A stretch of DNA of 64,000 nt, taken from contig NZ_CP081848.1 of the NCBI RefSeq assembly GCF_018982885.2, forward strand, positions 372,001 through 436,000, given 5' to 3'. The position numbers were made by a program, and so were the translations under genes. Source of the DNA: Polymorphobacter megasporae (GTDB lineage Bacteria > Pseudomonadota > Alphaproteobacteria > Sphingomonadales > Sphingomonadaceae). Below, piece by piece: positions 9,337-17,596 of this stretch; position 1 is the stretch's first letter, and each line of letters begins with the position of its first letter. The notes under the pieces were generated by a model. It worked only from the letters and a program-made list of their open reading frames with translations. It was not told where the DNA came from and ran no database searches.

Positions 9337-9969
9337 TCAGGCGACGGCACTCCGGCGCATCCGGCCTGCCGCTCCAATCAGACCAAACCCAACAATCAAC
9401 ATCGTCCAGGTCGCAGCCTCGGGAACACCGCCAACGACAGATACGCCATCAATAAACGCCGTTTCGTCCGACGACGACAAGCCATGGAATGAAAGGGTAT
9501 AAATCTGGCCTGCAGTGACAAGGCCGGTACCGCTGAGGCGCTCGAACGCTTGACCACTATTTGTCGCGAACGTCCCGAGCGAGCCGAGCTCGATACCTGA
9601 TCCAGTCAACGAAACATCATAAGTCTGATCGCCGCCGTAGGCACCGAAGTTCGGGCGGCCGCCGGACAACCACGAAACGATCAGCTTGCCCGACTTGGTG
9701 GCAGTGAAGCTCTGGAAGATCGAGTTGGTCGCCTGAAGGGCATAAAACTGCAAGCCGTCCTGACCGGTCGGGGCAGTGGAACCGTACCACGCGCTGGCCC
9801 CTTGGGCATTGACCAACGCGCCGGTGCCGCTCCAACCCGCCGGTTGCATCGAATAGCTGTAGTTGCCCACCCCTAGATTTGGAGTCTCGAAGCTGCCGTC
9901 GATTAGGGTGGCCGCCGATGTCGAAGTCGAGACAATCAGCAGAACGCAGAACGAGAGTGAACGGCTCAT
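9337..9969 (-). CDS. PEP-CTERM sorting domain protein
   Basis: The 210-residue protein is exported and carries a C-terminal PEP-CTERM tail. It has a signal peptide (SLSFCVLLIVSTSTSAA), a body resembling secreted beta-rich proteins (IDGSFETPNLGVGNYSYSM), and the tail VPEAATWTMLIVGFGLIGAA followed by GRMRR: motif, membrane helix, basic end. Such tails are cut by exosortase and the proteins are tied to exopolysaccharide and cell-surface biogenesis. The exosortase itself is not in the window. A sigma-54-like promoter and an inverted repeat lie upstream (10006-10087). Its exact role is unknown. Confidence 0.85.
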   Translation of the reverse strand: MSRSLSFCVLLIVSTSTSAATLIDGSFETPNLGVGNYSYSMQPAGWSGTGALVNAQGASAWYGSTAPTGQDGLQFYALQATNSIFQSFTATKSGKLIVSWLSGGRPNFGAYGGDQTYDVSLTGSGIELGSLGTFATNSGQAFERLSGTGLVTAGQIYTLSFHGLSSSDETAFIDGVSVVGGVPEAATWTMLIVGFGLIGAAGRMRRSAVA

Positions 9970-10005
9970 ACGGCAATCCTTACGCTAGAAGTACGATTTG
10001 GCACA

Positions 10006-10021
10006 TGCAGGATCCATGCCA
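10006..10021 (-). promoter_or_regulatory. Sigma-54 type -24/-12 promoter of the first PEP-CTERM gene
   Basis: Read on the minus strand the sequence is TGGCATG-GATC-CTGCA, close to the RpoN consensus TGGCAYG-N4-TTGC with one mismatch in the -12 box. It sits 37-52 bases upstream of ATG 9969, giving a short leader. The second PEP-CTERM gene has an equivalent element at 42660-42675. Confidence 0.6.
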
Positions 10022-10059
10022 CGTTACGCGACCCTACATATCGAACCCCGCCTATACGC

Positions 10060-10087
10060 CGAAGTGTAAGCTCTACCTTACACTTCG
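10060..10087. promoter_or_regulatory. Perfect 11-bp inverted repeat, candidate activator site
   Basis: CGAAGTGTAAG (10060-10070), a 6-base spacer, then CTTACACTTCG (10077-10087). It lies about 40 bases upstream of the sigma-54 element, where an enhancer-binding protein would dock. Its core GTGT-N12-ACAC resembles the GTGT-N11-ACAC repeat upstream of the other PEP-CTERM gene. PEP-CTERM genes in other bacteria are controlled by the PrsK/PrsR system with RpoN. Confidence 0.55.
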
Positions 10088-10418
10088 CGGTTATCGCGTG
10101 ACGCCGCGATCAACCAATAGCCGCCGGGTGAGCAACCGAATGACCCTCGCACCTTCTCGGGAACGGCACCTAGCCTGCGGCTCTCGGGAACGAATGCGGG
10201 ATAGCTGCGGTTTGCGGGCGCGACGCGAAGCAATTTCACGTTGCCGTGATGGGGCGGCATGTGATGCGAACTCTTCCATAGGGCGGCGTCTTAGGACGAT
10301 TCGACTTCTGTGCGTAAACGCACCATTTTCAACGCTTTGTGATATAGGCTTTTTGGAACGTGTCGGCTGCTGCTGCCGTCGAGTCGACGATCGAGCTTCT
10401 CGCACATTGAGATTGATA

Positions 10419-11132
10419 ATGACCACACAGTCTAACACCACCAATGATCTTCTCGCGCGCCTCGACGTGGTGCCATACCGCGAAATCATGGTCCGCGCCG
10501 TGGAACAGCCGCTGACGCGCGGCGTCAATCTTGCGACTGCGGGGGAGAAGATCGAGTTCTGCTGGTTTCCGACGAGCGGCCTTGTATCGATTATTGCGCT
10601 TGATGCCGAGGGCGGCGAAGCCGAGGTTGGGATGATCGGGCGCGAGGGAATCGTGAACCTGCCGGTTGTCCTTGGTGACGATTGCAGCGCGCTCCGCGTC
10701 ATGGTGCAGGTTGTAGGATCAGCAATCCGCGTCGAGGCCAGCGCTGTTCGCGCGGTGATGGCGCACCACCCTGCAGCGAGGGCGCTGTTCCTCGCCTACG
10801 TCCAGGTCTTTACCATTCAGGTGGCGACGTCGGCGATCGCGTATGCGCGCTACTCGATCGACAAACGCCTTGCACGCTGGATCCTGATGTGTGGCGACCG
10901 TGTCGGCGACAGCAACATCGGTTTGACCCATGAGGCGCTGGCGATCATGCTTGGCGTCCGCCGCGCGAGCGTCACCGTCGCGGTTAGCAACCTCGCAAAG
11001 ACCGGCGCAATCACTGCGCGGCGATCGCATATCGCGATCGCCAACCGCGCCCGCCTCATCCATCTGTGCGCAAGCGGTTACGGCCTGCCCGAACGTGAAC
11101 ACGCCCGGCTGATCGGCGAACGTGGCACCTGA
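10419..11132 (+). CDS. Crp/Fnr-family transcriptional regulator (first of three)
   Basis: About 237 residues from ATG 10419. The N-terminal half is a cyclic-nucleotide-binding-type beta roll (EKIEFCWFPTSGLVSIIALD, GGEAEVGMIGREGIVNLPVV). A long dimer helix follows, then a Crp-type winged helix (LTHEALAIMLGVRRASVTVA, SNLAKTGAITARRSHIAIAN). The roll lacks the cAMP phosphate-binding signature and the N-terminal cysteines of FNR, so its ligand is unknown. An upstream in-frame extension to 9879 would run through the divergent promoter region and is rejected. It is divergent from the PEP-CTERM gene and only distantly like the Crp pair near 38-41 kb. Confidence 0.85.
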   Translation: MTTQSNTTNDLLARLDVVPYREIMVRAVEQPLTRGVNLATAGEKIEFCWFPTSGLVSIIALDAEGGEAEVGMIGREGIVNLPVVLGDDCSALRVMVQVVGSAIRVEASAVRAVMAHHPAARALFLAYVQVFTIQVATSAIAYARYSIDKRLARWILMCGDRVGDSNIGLTHEALAIMLGVRRASVTVAVSNLAKTGAITARRSHIAIANRARLIHLCASGYGLPEREHARLIGERGT

Positions 11133-11304
11133 CACGAGCGCGTTGCGCAATCGAAGGCCTCAGCGGGATGTGCGCGATCACCAGCGGCGAGGGGGTAATT
11201 CATTGCCCGGCTCCCAGTTGATCGAAGTGAAGGCAGCGCCGCTCTTGCCAGTGAGACGATGCTCACAAGATGGCGAATGTTCGCGGCTTCGCAACCGCGC
11301 ACCC

Positions 11305-11535
11305 TCATCGGTCTGTAGAAGCAAGCAAAAACGGCACCAACTTCTGAAACGAAGGCGACAGCGTTCGCCTCAACGGCACAGTCGTGTCTTCGACACATGC
11401 CACTTGCCAGCGTCCATGGTAGAGTTCGGCCAGTTCTAGATGAGCCTTTCGCGCAGCCGGGTGCTGCGCTGCATCGGCCGCGAGGTATGATCGCACCATC
11501 CGTTGGTGCAGGTATTTGGCATCTTCGTACATCAT
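11305..11535 (-). CDS. Small conserved hypothetical protein
   Basis: A 76-residue protein starting MMYEDAKYLHQRMVRSYLAA, with AARKAHLELAELYHGR after it. The helical, alanine-rich N-terminal half resembles small uncharacterised proteins common in sphingomonads, recalled without a database check. The frame extends 16 codons further upstream, but the double ATG at 11535 is the better start. No domain of known function is visible. It lies alone between the Crp gene and a decayed gene fragment. Confidence 0.5.
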   Translation of the reverse strand: MMYEDAKYLHQRMVRSYLAADAAQHPAARKAHLELAELYHGRWQVACVEDTTVPLRRTLSPSFQKLVPFLLASTDR

Positions 11536-11618
11536 CGAATTGGCTCGCCAACTTGTGTTGGAGTTGATGATGGCAAGAAGCAACAGGGCAGGATTGATCG
11601 TAATTAACCCGGCAAGAA

Positions 11619-11780
11619 TTATCTATCGCAGACTGGCTGCGGCAAATTCGGGGCGTTCGCGGACCGCACGACCGAACCATCGGCTTCAAAGCAAGCGGTC
11701 ATCCGCGAGATCAAGTCGAGCGATGCTGCATACGGCCGATCCGATTCGCCTGCGGCAGCAAGCCCCACGCAATTGACCTC
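11619..11780 (-). pseudogene. Fragment of the small-protein family seen intact at 41126
   Basis: The last 50 or so residues (LAAAGESDRPYAASLDLISR, MTACFEADGS) align with the C-terminus of the 107-residue protein at 41126-41449 (TAAGESIGRMEESLGLLKR, MTASFESDG). The N-terminal half of the family is not found in frame upstream, so this is a truncated copy. Function unknown. Confidence 0.45.
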
Positions 11781-11964
11781 TGATCTTTCGGTCAAGACTC
11801 TTATGACCGAAATCTTTAGATCTATCTCGATGTTGCAGTAGGTTTGCCTGAAAAACAAAGAGCTTCGGTTCGAAGGACAAGCTGCGTTTGGTGCGATCGC
11901 CGCCGTGTTTTGCGGGCCTCTCGCACGGATTCGTCGATGATACCGTATCGCAACGGAAGATCCA

Positions 11965-13260
11965 TCACACCATCGCAGCGAGGAGGCGGTCGATTGGCAT
12001 GGTTGCAAAGGTCGTGATCGTGTCGGCGATGGCGTACGGTAAAATCAAAACCCGCTCGCAGATAATACCACCGCAGGTATAGACAACATTAGGCACATAA
12101 CCTTCACGTTCGGAGGGTTCGGGACGGATCAACGGTTCAGGCGTGCGGCCGATGAGTATAGAAGGATCTTTCTTGTCGAGAAGACAGGCGCCAATCGCAT
12201 AATTTCGCATCGGGCCGACCCCGTGGGTCATCACAAGCCAACCTTCGTCGATCTCCATCGGCGCCCCACAATTGCCGATTTGAACGAACTCCCATGGATA
12301 GCATGGGGTGACGGTTCGCACGCCACCGCTCCAAGAAGCCAAATCCGACGATGTCAGATACCAAAGATTTTCATTATCGTAGCGGCCGAGCATCGCGAAT
12401 TTGCCGTCGATGCGGCGGGGAAACAGTGCCATGCCCTTATTCGACACCCGATCGCCGACGAGCGGCATGAGCTTGAAGTGATGGAAGTCCTCGGTGCTTA
12501 ACATTTCTGACGCGATCGCGGCCCCACTGTAAGCCGTATAAGTGCCATAATAAGTGACCGTGCTATCGTCTTCGACGAAGCGGGTTAACCGGACATCTTC
12601 GATGCCTTTCGACTGGGCAGGCGTGACGGGGAATACTACGCATTCGGAGATGTTCGCCTCGGCATCGGCGACGATTTCCACGATACCGTGTTCGAGACCA
12701 TTGCCCCCTACAACCGTGGGCACCGCAGCGTGCGGGCTGGGGGGATCAAGCGAAACGTTCGCGTTCGCGTCGATCGTCCCGGTTCGAAACGTTATCGACG
12801 AGATATGGCCTTCCCCGACTCCTCTCAACGCCATAACGAAACGAGCACCTCCGGGGGGCGCAGTCGCTTGATCAGGATGGAGTACGATGCTAGGGTTGAA
12901 CAACGCAGCCGCCTCGTAGCTATATTCGTGACAGAAATAGGCGCCGATGAGATGAGCCTGGTCTGAAGTTAGTCTGCTGGTACCTGTCAGCCATGCGCCA
13001 ACCTGAAGAAAGCGGCGCTCAAACATCGCACGCGTATTACGGTGACGTGTTGAAAAATCGAGGTCGACGTTCGCCAGCTCCGCGCTCGCACCCTGCTCAC
13101 CGAGCGCGAGCACGCGGTCGACGATGCGCTGGGCCCGCGACATGTCGACGGGTGTGGCGTCACGCGGTTCGACGGCCGGGCGAAACGGCCGGATAACGAC
13201 TCGCGACGGGTCGGGACGCAACAGTACCGGAAGACGCGTGACGAAAGCTGGCTGCAACAA
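11965..13260 (-). CDS. GH130-family glycoside phosphorylase, copy 1
   Basis: The 431-residue five-bladed propeller enzyme belongs to GH130, whose members phosphorolyse (or in reverse build) beta-mannosides, giving mannose 1-phosphate. Visible landmarks: LFNPSIVLHPDQ near residue 120, GVGEGHISSITFRTG, KGIEDVRLTRF, NKGMALFPRRIDGKFAMLGR, IGNCGAPMEIDEGWLVMTHG, VGPMRNYAIGACLLDKKDP. Length fits the longer bacterial subgroup. It lies 29 bases after the GT4 gene on the same strand, so both are probably co-transcribed. The start is a TTG at 13260 chosen by alignment with copy 2; it lacks a close ribosome binding site and is uncertain. The linkage specificity cannot be read from sequence alone. Confidence 0.85.
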   Translation of the reverse strand: MLQPAFVTRLPVLLRPDPSRVVIRPFRPAVEPRDATPVDMSRAQRIVDRVLALGEQGASAELANVDLDFSTRHRNTRAMFERRFLQVGAWLTGTSRLTSDQAHLIGAYFCHEYSYEAAALFNPSIVLHPDQATAPPGGARFVMALRGVGEGHISSITFRTGTIDANANVSLDPPSPHAAVPTVVGGNGLEHGIVEIVADAEANISECVVFPVTPAQSKGIEDVRLTRFVEDDSTVTYYGTYTAYSGAAIASEMLSTEDFHHFKLMPLVGDRVSNKGMALFPRRIDGKFAMLGRYDNENLWYLTSSDLASWSGGVRTVTPCYPWEFVQIGNCGAPMEIDEGWLVMTHGVGPMRNYAIGACLLDKKDPSILIGRTPEPLIRPEPSEREGYVPNVVYTCGGIICERVLILPYAIADTITTFATMPIDRLLAAMV

Positions 13261-13289
13261 GCTGAAAAATCCTAATGAAGCGAGCGCTT

Positions 13290-15719
13290 TCAGCCGCGAT
13301 CCGGCAGCTGCCGAGAAGTGGCAGGGGTCTGGGCGATAGGCAGCATTGCGGTCGACGCTCGCCGGGCCAAATGGACCTCCGCCAGTGCCAGCAGATAGGC
13401 CAATGTCGACTCAGCCCCACGATTGCCATTGCGGCGATCGAAGTGAAGACCGTCGAAGCAAGCTCCGGTTTCAATCTCGGCGACGGGTACGAACAAGTCG
13501 TTTTCACCCTTGAACCAGCCGAAGGCGGCCATGGCCCGCTCCGTCCACAGCACACTGCCCGTAACTCGGGCCGCCGACAAGCAGGCGCCAACGGCCGCGC
13601 CGGCTTCGAGCGGCTGCTGATCGAACTGCAACGGGGGCAGGCGGTAGCGACCGAAACTGTCAGTGCCGACCGGGCGGAAATGTCCCTCAGGAGCGGTCTG
13701 ATAAGCCATCAGCCAGTCCAACGTTCCTAGGCCTGCAGACACGAGTTCCGGACGGTGGGCCACGGCACCCGTCTCGATCAACGCCTGAGGGAGGCGGGCG
13801 TTATCGTAGCTAAGCTCGTCTTCGAACCACAGCCACCCGGGGCCGGCACAGTCCGCCAGCCTCTGACGAAGCTTCTCCGCAAGCGATGCCCGCGTTTCCT
13901 CAAGTTCGCGATGCCCCTCGTATCGCTGTAAGAATTTATTCAGGCCAAGGAGTCCATAGGCCCAAGCCCGAGGACTGTCGGATGCCGCGAGCCCTGGCGC
14001 GGCTCGGAAGACCAAGGTGGTCGCCCATTGGCCGAGCGACTGCGATCCGCCTTGCAGCGCGAGCGCTGCAAGCGCCCAAACCGCCCGTCCCTGCGCATCG
14101 GCTGAGCCAACGTCGTCGAGCCACCGCCGTTCGTAGCTCATGAAATTGCGGAAGCAAGCCGCGTCCGCCCGCCAACCGTGATCGATGAAGGCCGCGTACG
14201 TCGCGAGCAGGCGCGCTTCGACCGCCGTCAGCGGCCGAAGTTGCTGCAAATCTGCGAGGAACAGCAAAGCTCGGACGTTATCGTCGATACAGTAGCCGTG
14301 ATCACGCGCCGGAATGCCGAGAACGGCGTGCTGCAGTAGTCCGGTGTCGTCACTCATCGCCGCCAAATGCGTGGTTGAGATCGGTGGCAAAATCGCGCTC
14401 GGTGCAAGGCGGGGAAGGTTGGCAGCTACGCCCTTGGCCTGTCGCTGGGCGATCCTCACCGCCGAAAAGATGTTGCGGTATTGTTCCGCGACTGCCGGCC
14501 AAGTCATTGCTCTTCCCGCCTCACGGGCCCGCGCCGACATCGTTTGACGCTGTGCGGGGTCATCGAGCAGCCCATTCACGGCAGCCGCCAGCTCCCCGGG
14601 CTCCGCGAATGGGACCAGAATACCGGCACCGTCGCCCAGTATCTCGGTGGCGTGCCAATACGGCGTCGAGACTACCGGACGTCCGAGCCCGGATCCATAC
14701 GCGAGGGTCCCGCTCGTGATCTGCGCTGGATTGAGGTAAGGCGTCACGTAGATATCGCAGGCGGCGATGTATGTGATCAGGTCGTCGAGCTCGAGAAAGC
14801 GGTCGAGGAACGTGACATTGCCGGCGACGCCGAGTTCAGCGACACGGTTTGCAAGGCTTTGCCGATACCGCTCGCCTTTTTGCGCGGCAAGATGAGGATG
14901 TGTAGCCCCGACGATCAGGTAGTTGATCAGGGGGTGCCTGGCGACGATCGCGGGCATCGCCTCGATCATCGTCTCGATGCCCTTTCCCGGCGACAGCAAT
15001 CCAAAAGTCATCAACGTCAGACGATCGATCGGCAAACCGAGCCGCGTCCGTGCGACTGATGGCTCGGAGAGAGCGATGTCAGGGATGCCGTGGAGAACGA
15101 TCGCGATCTTGTCATCGGGTACACTATAGACGTCCCGCAGGATTTCGACGCCCTTGCGCGCCATGACGACGAGGCGCTCCGATCGTGCGATGAGTTCCTC
15201 CATGACCCGGCGCTGCGCCGTATCGGGGTCGGCGAGTATGGTATGGAAGGTTGTGACGACCGGCATCCTTAGACGGCGCAGCAGCGTCAGAACATGTGAA
15301 CCCGCCGATCCACCGAAGATGCCGAACTCGTGCTGCAAGCTGACGACGTCGATATCAGCCTGGTTGAGGAAGTCCGCTGCCGCCGAATAAGCCGTGACGC
15401 GGTCGCGCGCGATTTCAACCGCGACCTCCCGGCCGTAGTCGTGCGTGTGGCCTGGATCCGACATCGCCAGCGTGACCGTCTCGACCTCAGGCTCGAGAGC
15501 ATTAAGCGCTTGCTGAAAATCGCTGGTGAACGTCGCGATTCCGCAACGCCTCGGCGGGAAGGTGCCGATAAGCGCCACGCGACGGATCGTTCGCTCGGCT
15601 CGCGACAAGGGTATCGGCGCAGATGGAAGTTCGTCGAATCCAACCGGAGGGTCGGCTTCTGCTCCCTCAAGCGAAACAAACGGCTGCACGCCGCGCTCGT
15701 CGTCTAAGGTTGCGCGCAT
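13290..15719 (-). CDS. Two-domain GT4 glycosyltransferase with C-terminal alpha-barrel domain
   Basis: The 809-residue protein has two parts. Residues ~45-430 are a GT-B fold GT4 glycosyltransferase: IGTFPPRRCGIATFTSDFQQ at the N-terminus, LQHEFGIFGG, MTFGLLSPGKGIETMIEAMP, then GILVPFAEPGELAAAVNGLL of the donor site. Residues ~450-800 are helical and repetitive (CIDDNVRALLFLADLQQLRP, CFRNFMSYERRWLDDVGSAD, AWALAALALQGG, FDRRNGNRGAESTLAYLLAL), resembling a six-hairpin glycosidase-like barrel. It likely transfers a sugar, perhaps mannose, to make or prime a glycan. ATG 15719 is preceded by GGAGAAC. It diverges from rpiA and precedes GH130 copy 1. Confidence 0.8.
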   Translation of the reverse strand: MRATLDDERGVQPFVSLEGAEADPPVGFDELPSAPIPLSRAERTIRRVALIGTFPPRRCGIATFTSDFQQALNALEPEVETVTLAMSDPGHTHDYGREVAVEIARDRVTAYSAAADFLNQADIDVVSLQHEFGIFGGSAGSHVLTLLRRLRMPVVTTFHTILADPDTAQRRVMEELIARSERLVVMARKGVEILRDVYSVPDDKIAIVLHGIPDIALSEPSVARTRLGLPIDRLTLMTFGLLSPGKGIETMIEAMPAIVARHPLINYLIVGATHPHLAAQKGERYRQSLANRVAELGVAGNVTFLDRFLELDDLITYIAACDIYVTPYLNPAQITSGTLAYGSGLGRPVVSTPYWHATEILGDGAGILVPFAEPGELAAAVNGLLDDPAQRQTMSARAREAGRAMTWPAVAEQYRNIFSAVRIAQRQAKGVAANLPRLAPSAILPPISTTHLAAMSDDTGLLQHAVLGIPARDHGYCIDDNVRALLFLADLQQLRPLTAVEARLLATYAAFIDHGWRADAACFRNFMSYERRWLDDVGSADAQGRAVWALAALALQGGSQSLGQWATTLVFRAAPGLAASDSPRAWAYGLLGLNKFLQRYEGHRELEETRASLAEKLRQRLADCAGPGWLWFEDELSYDNARLPQALIETGAVAHRPELVSAGLGTLDWLMAYQTAPEGHFRPVGTDSFGRYRLPPLQFDQQPLEAGAAVGACLSAARVTGSVLWTERAMAAFGWFKGENDLFVPVAEIETGACFDGLHFDRRNGNRGAESTLAYLLALAEVHLARRASTAMLPIAQTPATSRQLPDRG

Positions 15720-15868
15720 TGACGTTCTCCGGGGAATGAGCGGCGCGGGCTTCGTCGAGATGTCGACGTCGGGCGCCGACGTCGGCGCATTCGCGTTCTT
15801 GTCTGATTACGTAAGTGAGCTTCGACGTTTCCATCGAGGCGGTGCAGCGAGCGGGAAAGGCCGACGTC

Positions 15869-16600
15869 ATGAATGACCATGAGCTCGAGCTGGAGAAGGC
15901 ACTCGCCGCCGTAACGGCGATGGACCACCTGCGCGACGGCATGCTGGTTGGTCTTGGCAGCGGCAGCACTGCTGCATACGCAATCCGCGAGATAGCGCGC
16001 CGCGTCGCCGACGGCCTGAAGGTCGAGGCAACCGCGACTTCCCCCGCGAGCGAGGCGCTGGCAATCGGATTGGGCATTCCACACGTTTCGTTCGAAAGAG
16101 TAGAACGCGTTGATGTCACGATCGACGGCATCGACGAGATCGACTCGAGCCTGCGGGCGATCAAGGGGGCCGGCGGCGCGCTGCTGCGCGAGAAGATCGT
16201 CGCGGCGGCGAGCGACCTCGTGATTATGATCGGCGATTCGACCAAGGCGGTCGCGACCCTCGGGCGTCGTAGCCTTCCGGTCGAGGTGCTGCCGTTTGCG
16301 GCGGGTTTTGCGCTCCGGACGTTGAGAAATCTCGGCACCCCGCTGACCCGGAGAAGGAAGCACGATGGAGCGTTTTTCCTGACTGATCAGCAGGCATACA
16401 TCTTCGATCTGAAATTCGGCGTGATCGATGATCCCGAGCAGCTCGCACGCACCCTCGAAGCGATCCCCGGCGTCATCGCGCACGGACTTTTCCTCGGCCA
16501 GATCGACGTGTCGATCATCGCGAGGGGTCACAACGTCGTAGTCCGCTGCCGGAAAGATGTTGCGGCAGGCGCAGGATCGGGGGATCAAGCGAAACATTAG
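15869..16600 (+). CDS. rpiA: Ribose-5-phosphate isomerase A
   Basis: Interconverts ribose 5-phosphate and ribulose 5-phosphate in the cytoplasm. The 243-residue protein shows the RpiA phosphate loop GLGSGSTAAYAIREIARRV, the catalytic region DVTIDGIDEIDSSLRAIKGA followed by GGALLREKIVA, and a C-terminal GLFLGQIDVSIIA. The usual DGADE is here DGIDE. ATG 15869 with GGGAAAGG upstream matches the family start; ATG 15815 in frame is less likely. It is the only sugar-phosphate gene of this locus on the plus strand. Its stop overlaps by four bases the 3' end of the aldolase gene, with which it converges. Confidence 0.9.
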   Translation: MNDHELELEKALAAVTAMDHLRDGMLVGLGSGSTAAYAIREIARRVADGLKVEATATSPASEALAIGLGIPHVSFERVERVDVTIDGIDEIDSSLRAIKGAGGALLREKIVAAASDLVIMIGDSTKAVATLGRRSLPVEVLPFAAGFALRTLRNLGTPLTRRRKHDGAFFLTDQQAYIFDLKFGVIDDPEQLARTLEAIPGVIAHGLFLGQIDVSIIARGHNVVVRCRKDVAAGAGSGDQAKH

Positions 16601-17589
16601 GCATCCGCTTCATGCGCGGCTGCCGAGAGTGCCTTGGCGCGGGCGATCAGGATGGCCTGCGCTTCTTCGATGTTCGCTGCCTGACCGCGCCAGACGCCGA
16701 GCGCTTCGTCTTGGAGCGCCCGACCGTACGAGAAGGTCAACCGCCATGGGGCACTGCCCATGCGCACCATGTCCCGGAGATGGCGGGTCGCCATGTCCGG
16801 GCTTTGACCACCCGACAGGAAGGCGATACCTGGGACTGCCGGAGGAACGCAACGCCGAAGAACGTCGAGGGTCTGCTGCGCAACCTCGCCAGATGAGATC
16901 GAACTGCCCGAGGCGGCGCCGGGGACGACCATGTTCGGCTTGAGGATGATCGCCTCGAGGCAGACGCCGGCTGCATACAGTGCATCGAAGACAGCCTCGA
17001 GCAACGCGCGTGTAACGTCGGCAGATCGAATGATATTCTGGCTTCCGTCCATCAATACCTCGGGCTCGATGATCGGCACGAGCCCGGTGTCTTGACAAAG
17101 CCGCGCGTAGCGGGCGAGTGACACTGCGTTCGCGATAATCGCGTTCATCGTTGGCAGTGTCTCGTCGATGTGGATCACGCCGCGCCATTTGGCGAACTTC
17201 GCTCCTTGAAGCGCGTATTCACCTAGCCGGACAGATAGTCCGTCAAGACCCTCGGTAATGGTTTCACGCGAACCGGTAAAGAACGGCACCGTTCCGCGAT
17301 CGACCTTTATACCTGGCACTATGCCCAGATCGGAGATCCAGTCGGGAAAGAGGCGGCCCTCCGCATTGGTCTGACTCAGCGTTTCTTCGAAAAGGATGAT
17401 ACCGCTGATATGCTGCGCGAGCATCGGTACCGCAAACAGCATCTCGCGGTAGTCGCGACGCGTTCCCGGGGTGGAGAGAATGCCGAGAGGCTCGAAGCGG
17501 CGGGCGATCGTGCCGAGGCTTTCGTCGGCAGCAAGCAACCCCTTTCCGGGGATCAGCAATCGACAAACGGTGTCGATACATTTCTTCAT
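16597..17589 (-). CDS. Class I fructose-bisphosphate aldolase
   Basis: Joins or splits dihydroxyacetone phosphate and glyceraldehyde 3-phosphate to fructose 1,6-bisphosphate through a lysine Schiff base. Visible class I features in about 330 residues: GKGLLAADESLGTIARRFE near residue 15, the lysine in GAKFAKWRGVIHID, IIEPEVLMDG, the Schiff-base lysine in EAIILKPNMVVPG, and AFLSGGQSPDMATRHL. The start at ATG 17589 lies 7 bases after the tpiA stop, with GGAGTGAGG as the ribosome binding site; longer frames overlap tpiA. It is the last gene of the operon that starts with tkt. Gluconeogenic use would also need a bisphosphatase, which is not seen here. Confidence 0.9.
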   Translation of the reverse strand: MKKCIDTVCRLLIPGKGLLAADESLGTIARRFEPLGILSTPGTRRDYREMLFAVPMLAQHISGIILFEETLSQTNAEGRLFPDWISDLGIVPGIKVDRGTVPFFTGSRETITEGLDGLSVRLGEYALQGAKFAKWRGVIHIDETLPTMNAIIANAVSLARYARLCQDTGLVPIIEPEVLMDGSQNIIRSADVTRALLEAVFDALYAAGVCLEAIILKPNMVVPGAASGSSISSGEVAQQTLDVLRRCVPPAVPGIAFLSGGQSPDMATRHLRDMVRMGSAPWRLTFSYGRALQDEALGVWRGQAANIEEAQAILIARAKALSAAAHEADA

Positions 17590-17596
17590 CGCATCC

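Noticed and set aside
10355-10380. GGAAC-N17-CGTC resembling an EcfG general stress promoter before the first Crp gene
   Set aside because: The -10 box is imperfect (CGTC for CGTT) and similar half-matches occur by chance in GC-rich DNA; no other stress-type promoter was found near the carbon locus.
9879-10418. N-terminal extension of the first Crp gene by 180 codons
   Set aside because: The extension is low-complexity, arginine/serine-rich and covers the divergent promoter with its sigma-54 box; Crp homology starts after ATG 10419.
12230-14700. Many open frames of 60-150 codons opposite the GH130 and GT4 genes
   Set aside because: They are typical antisense shadows of GC-rich coding sequence; none shows a conserved motif.
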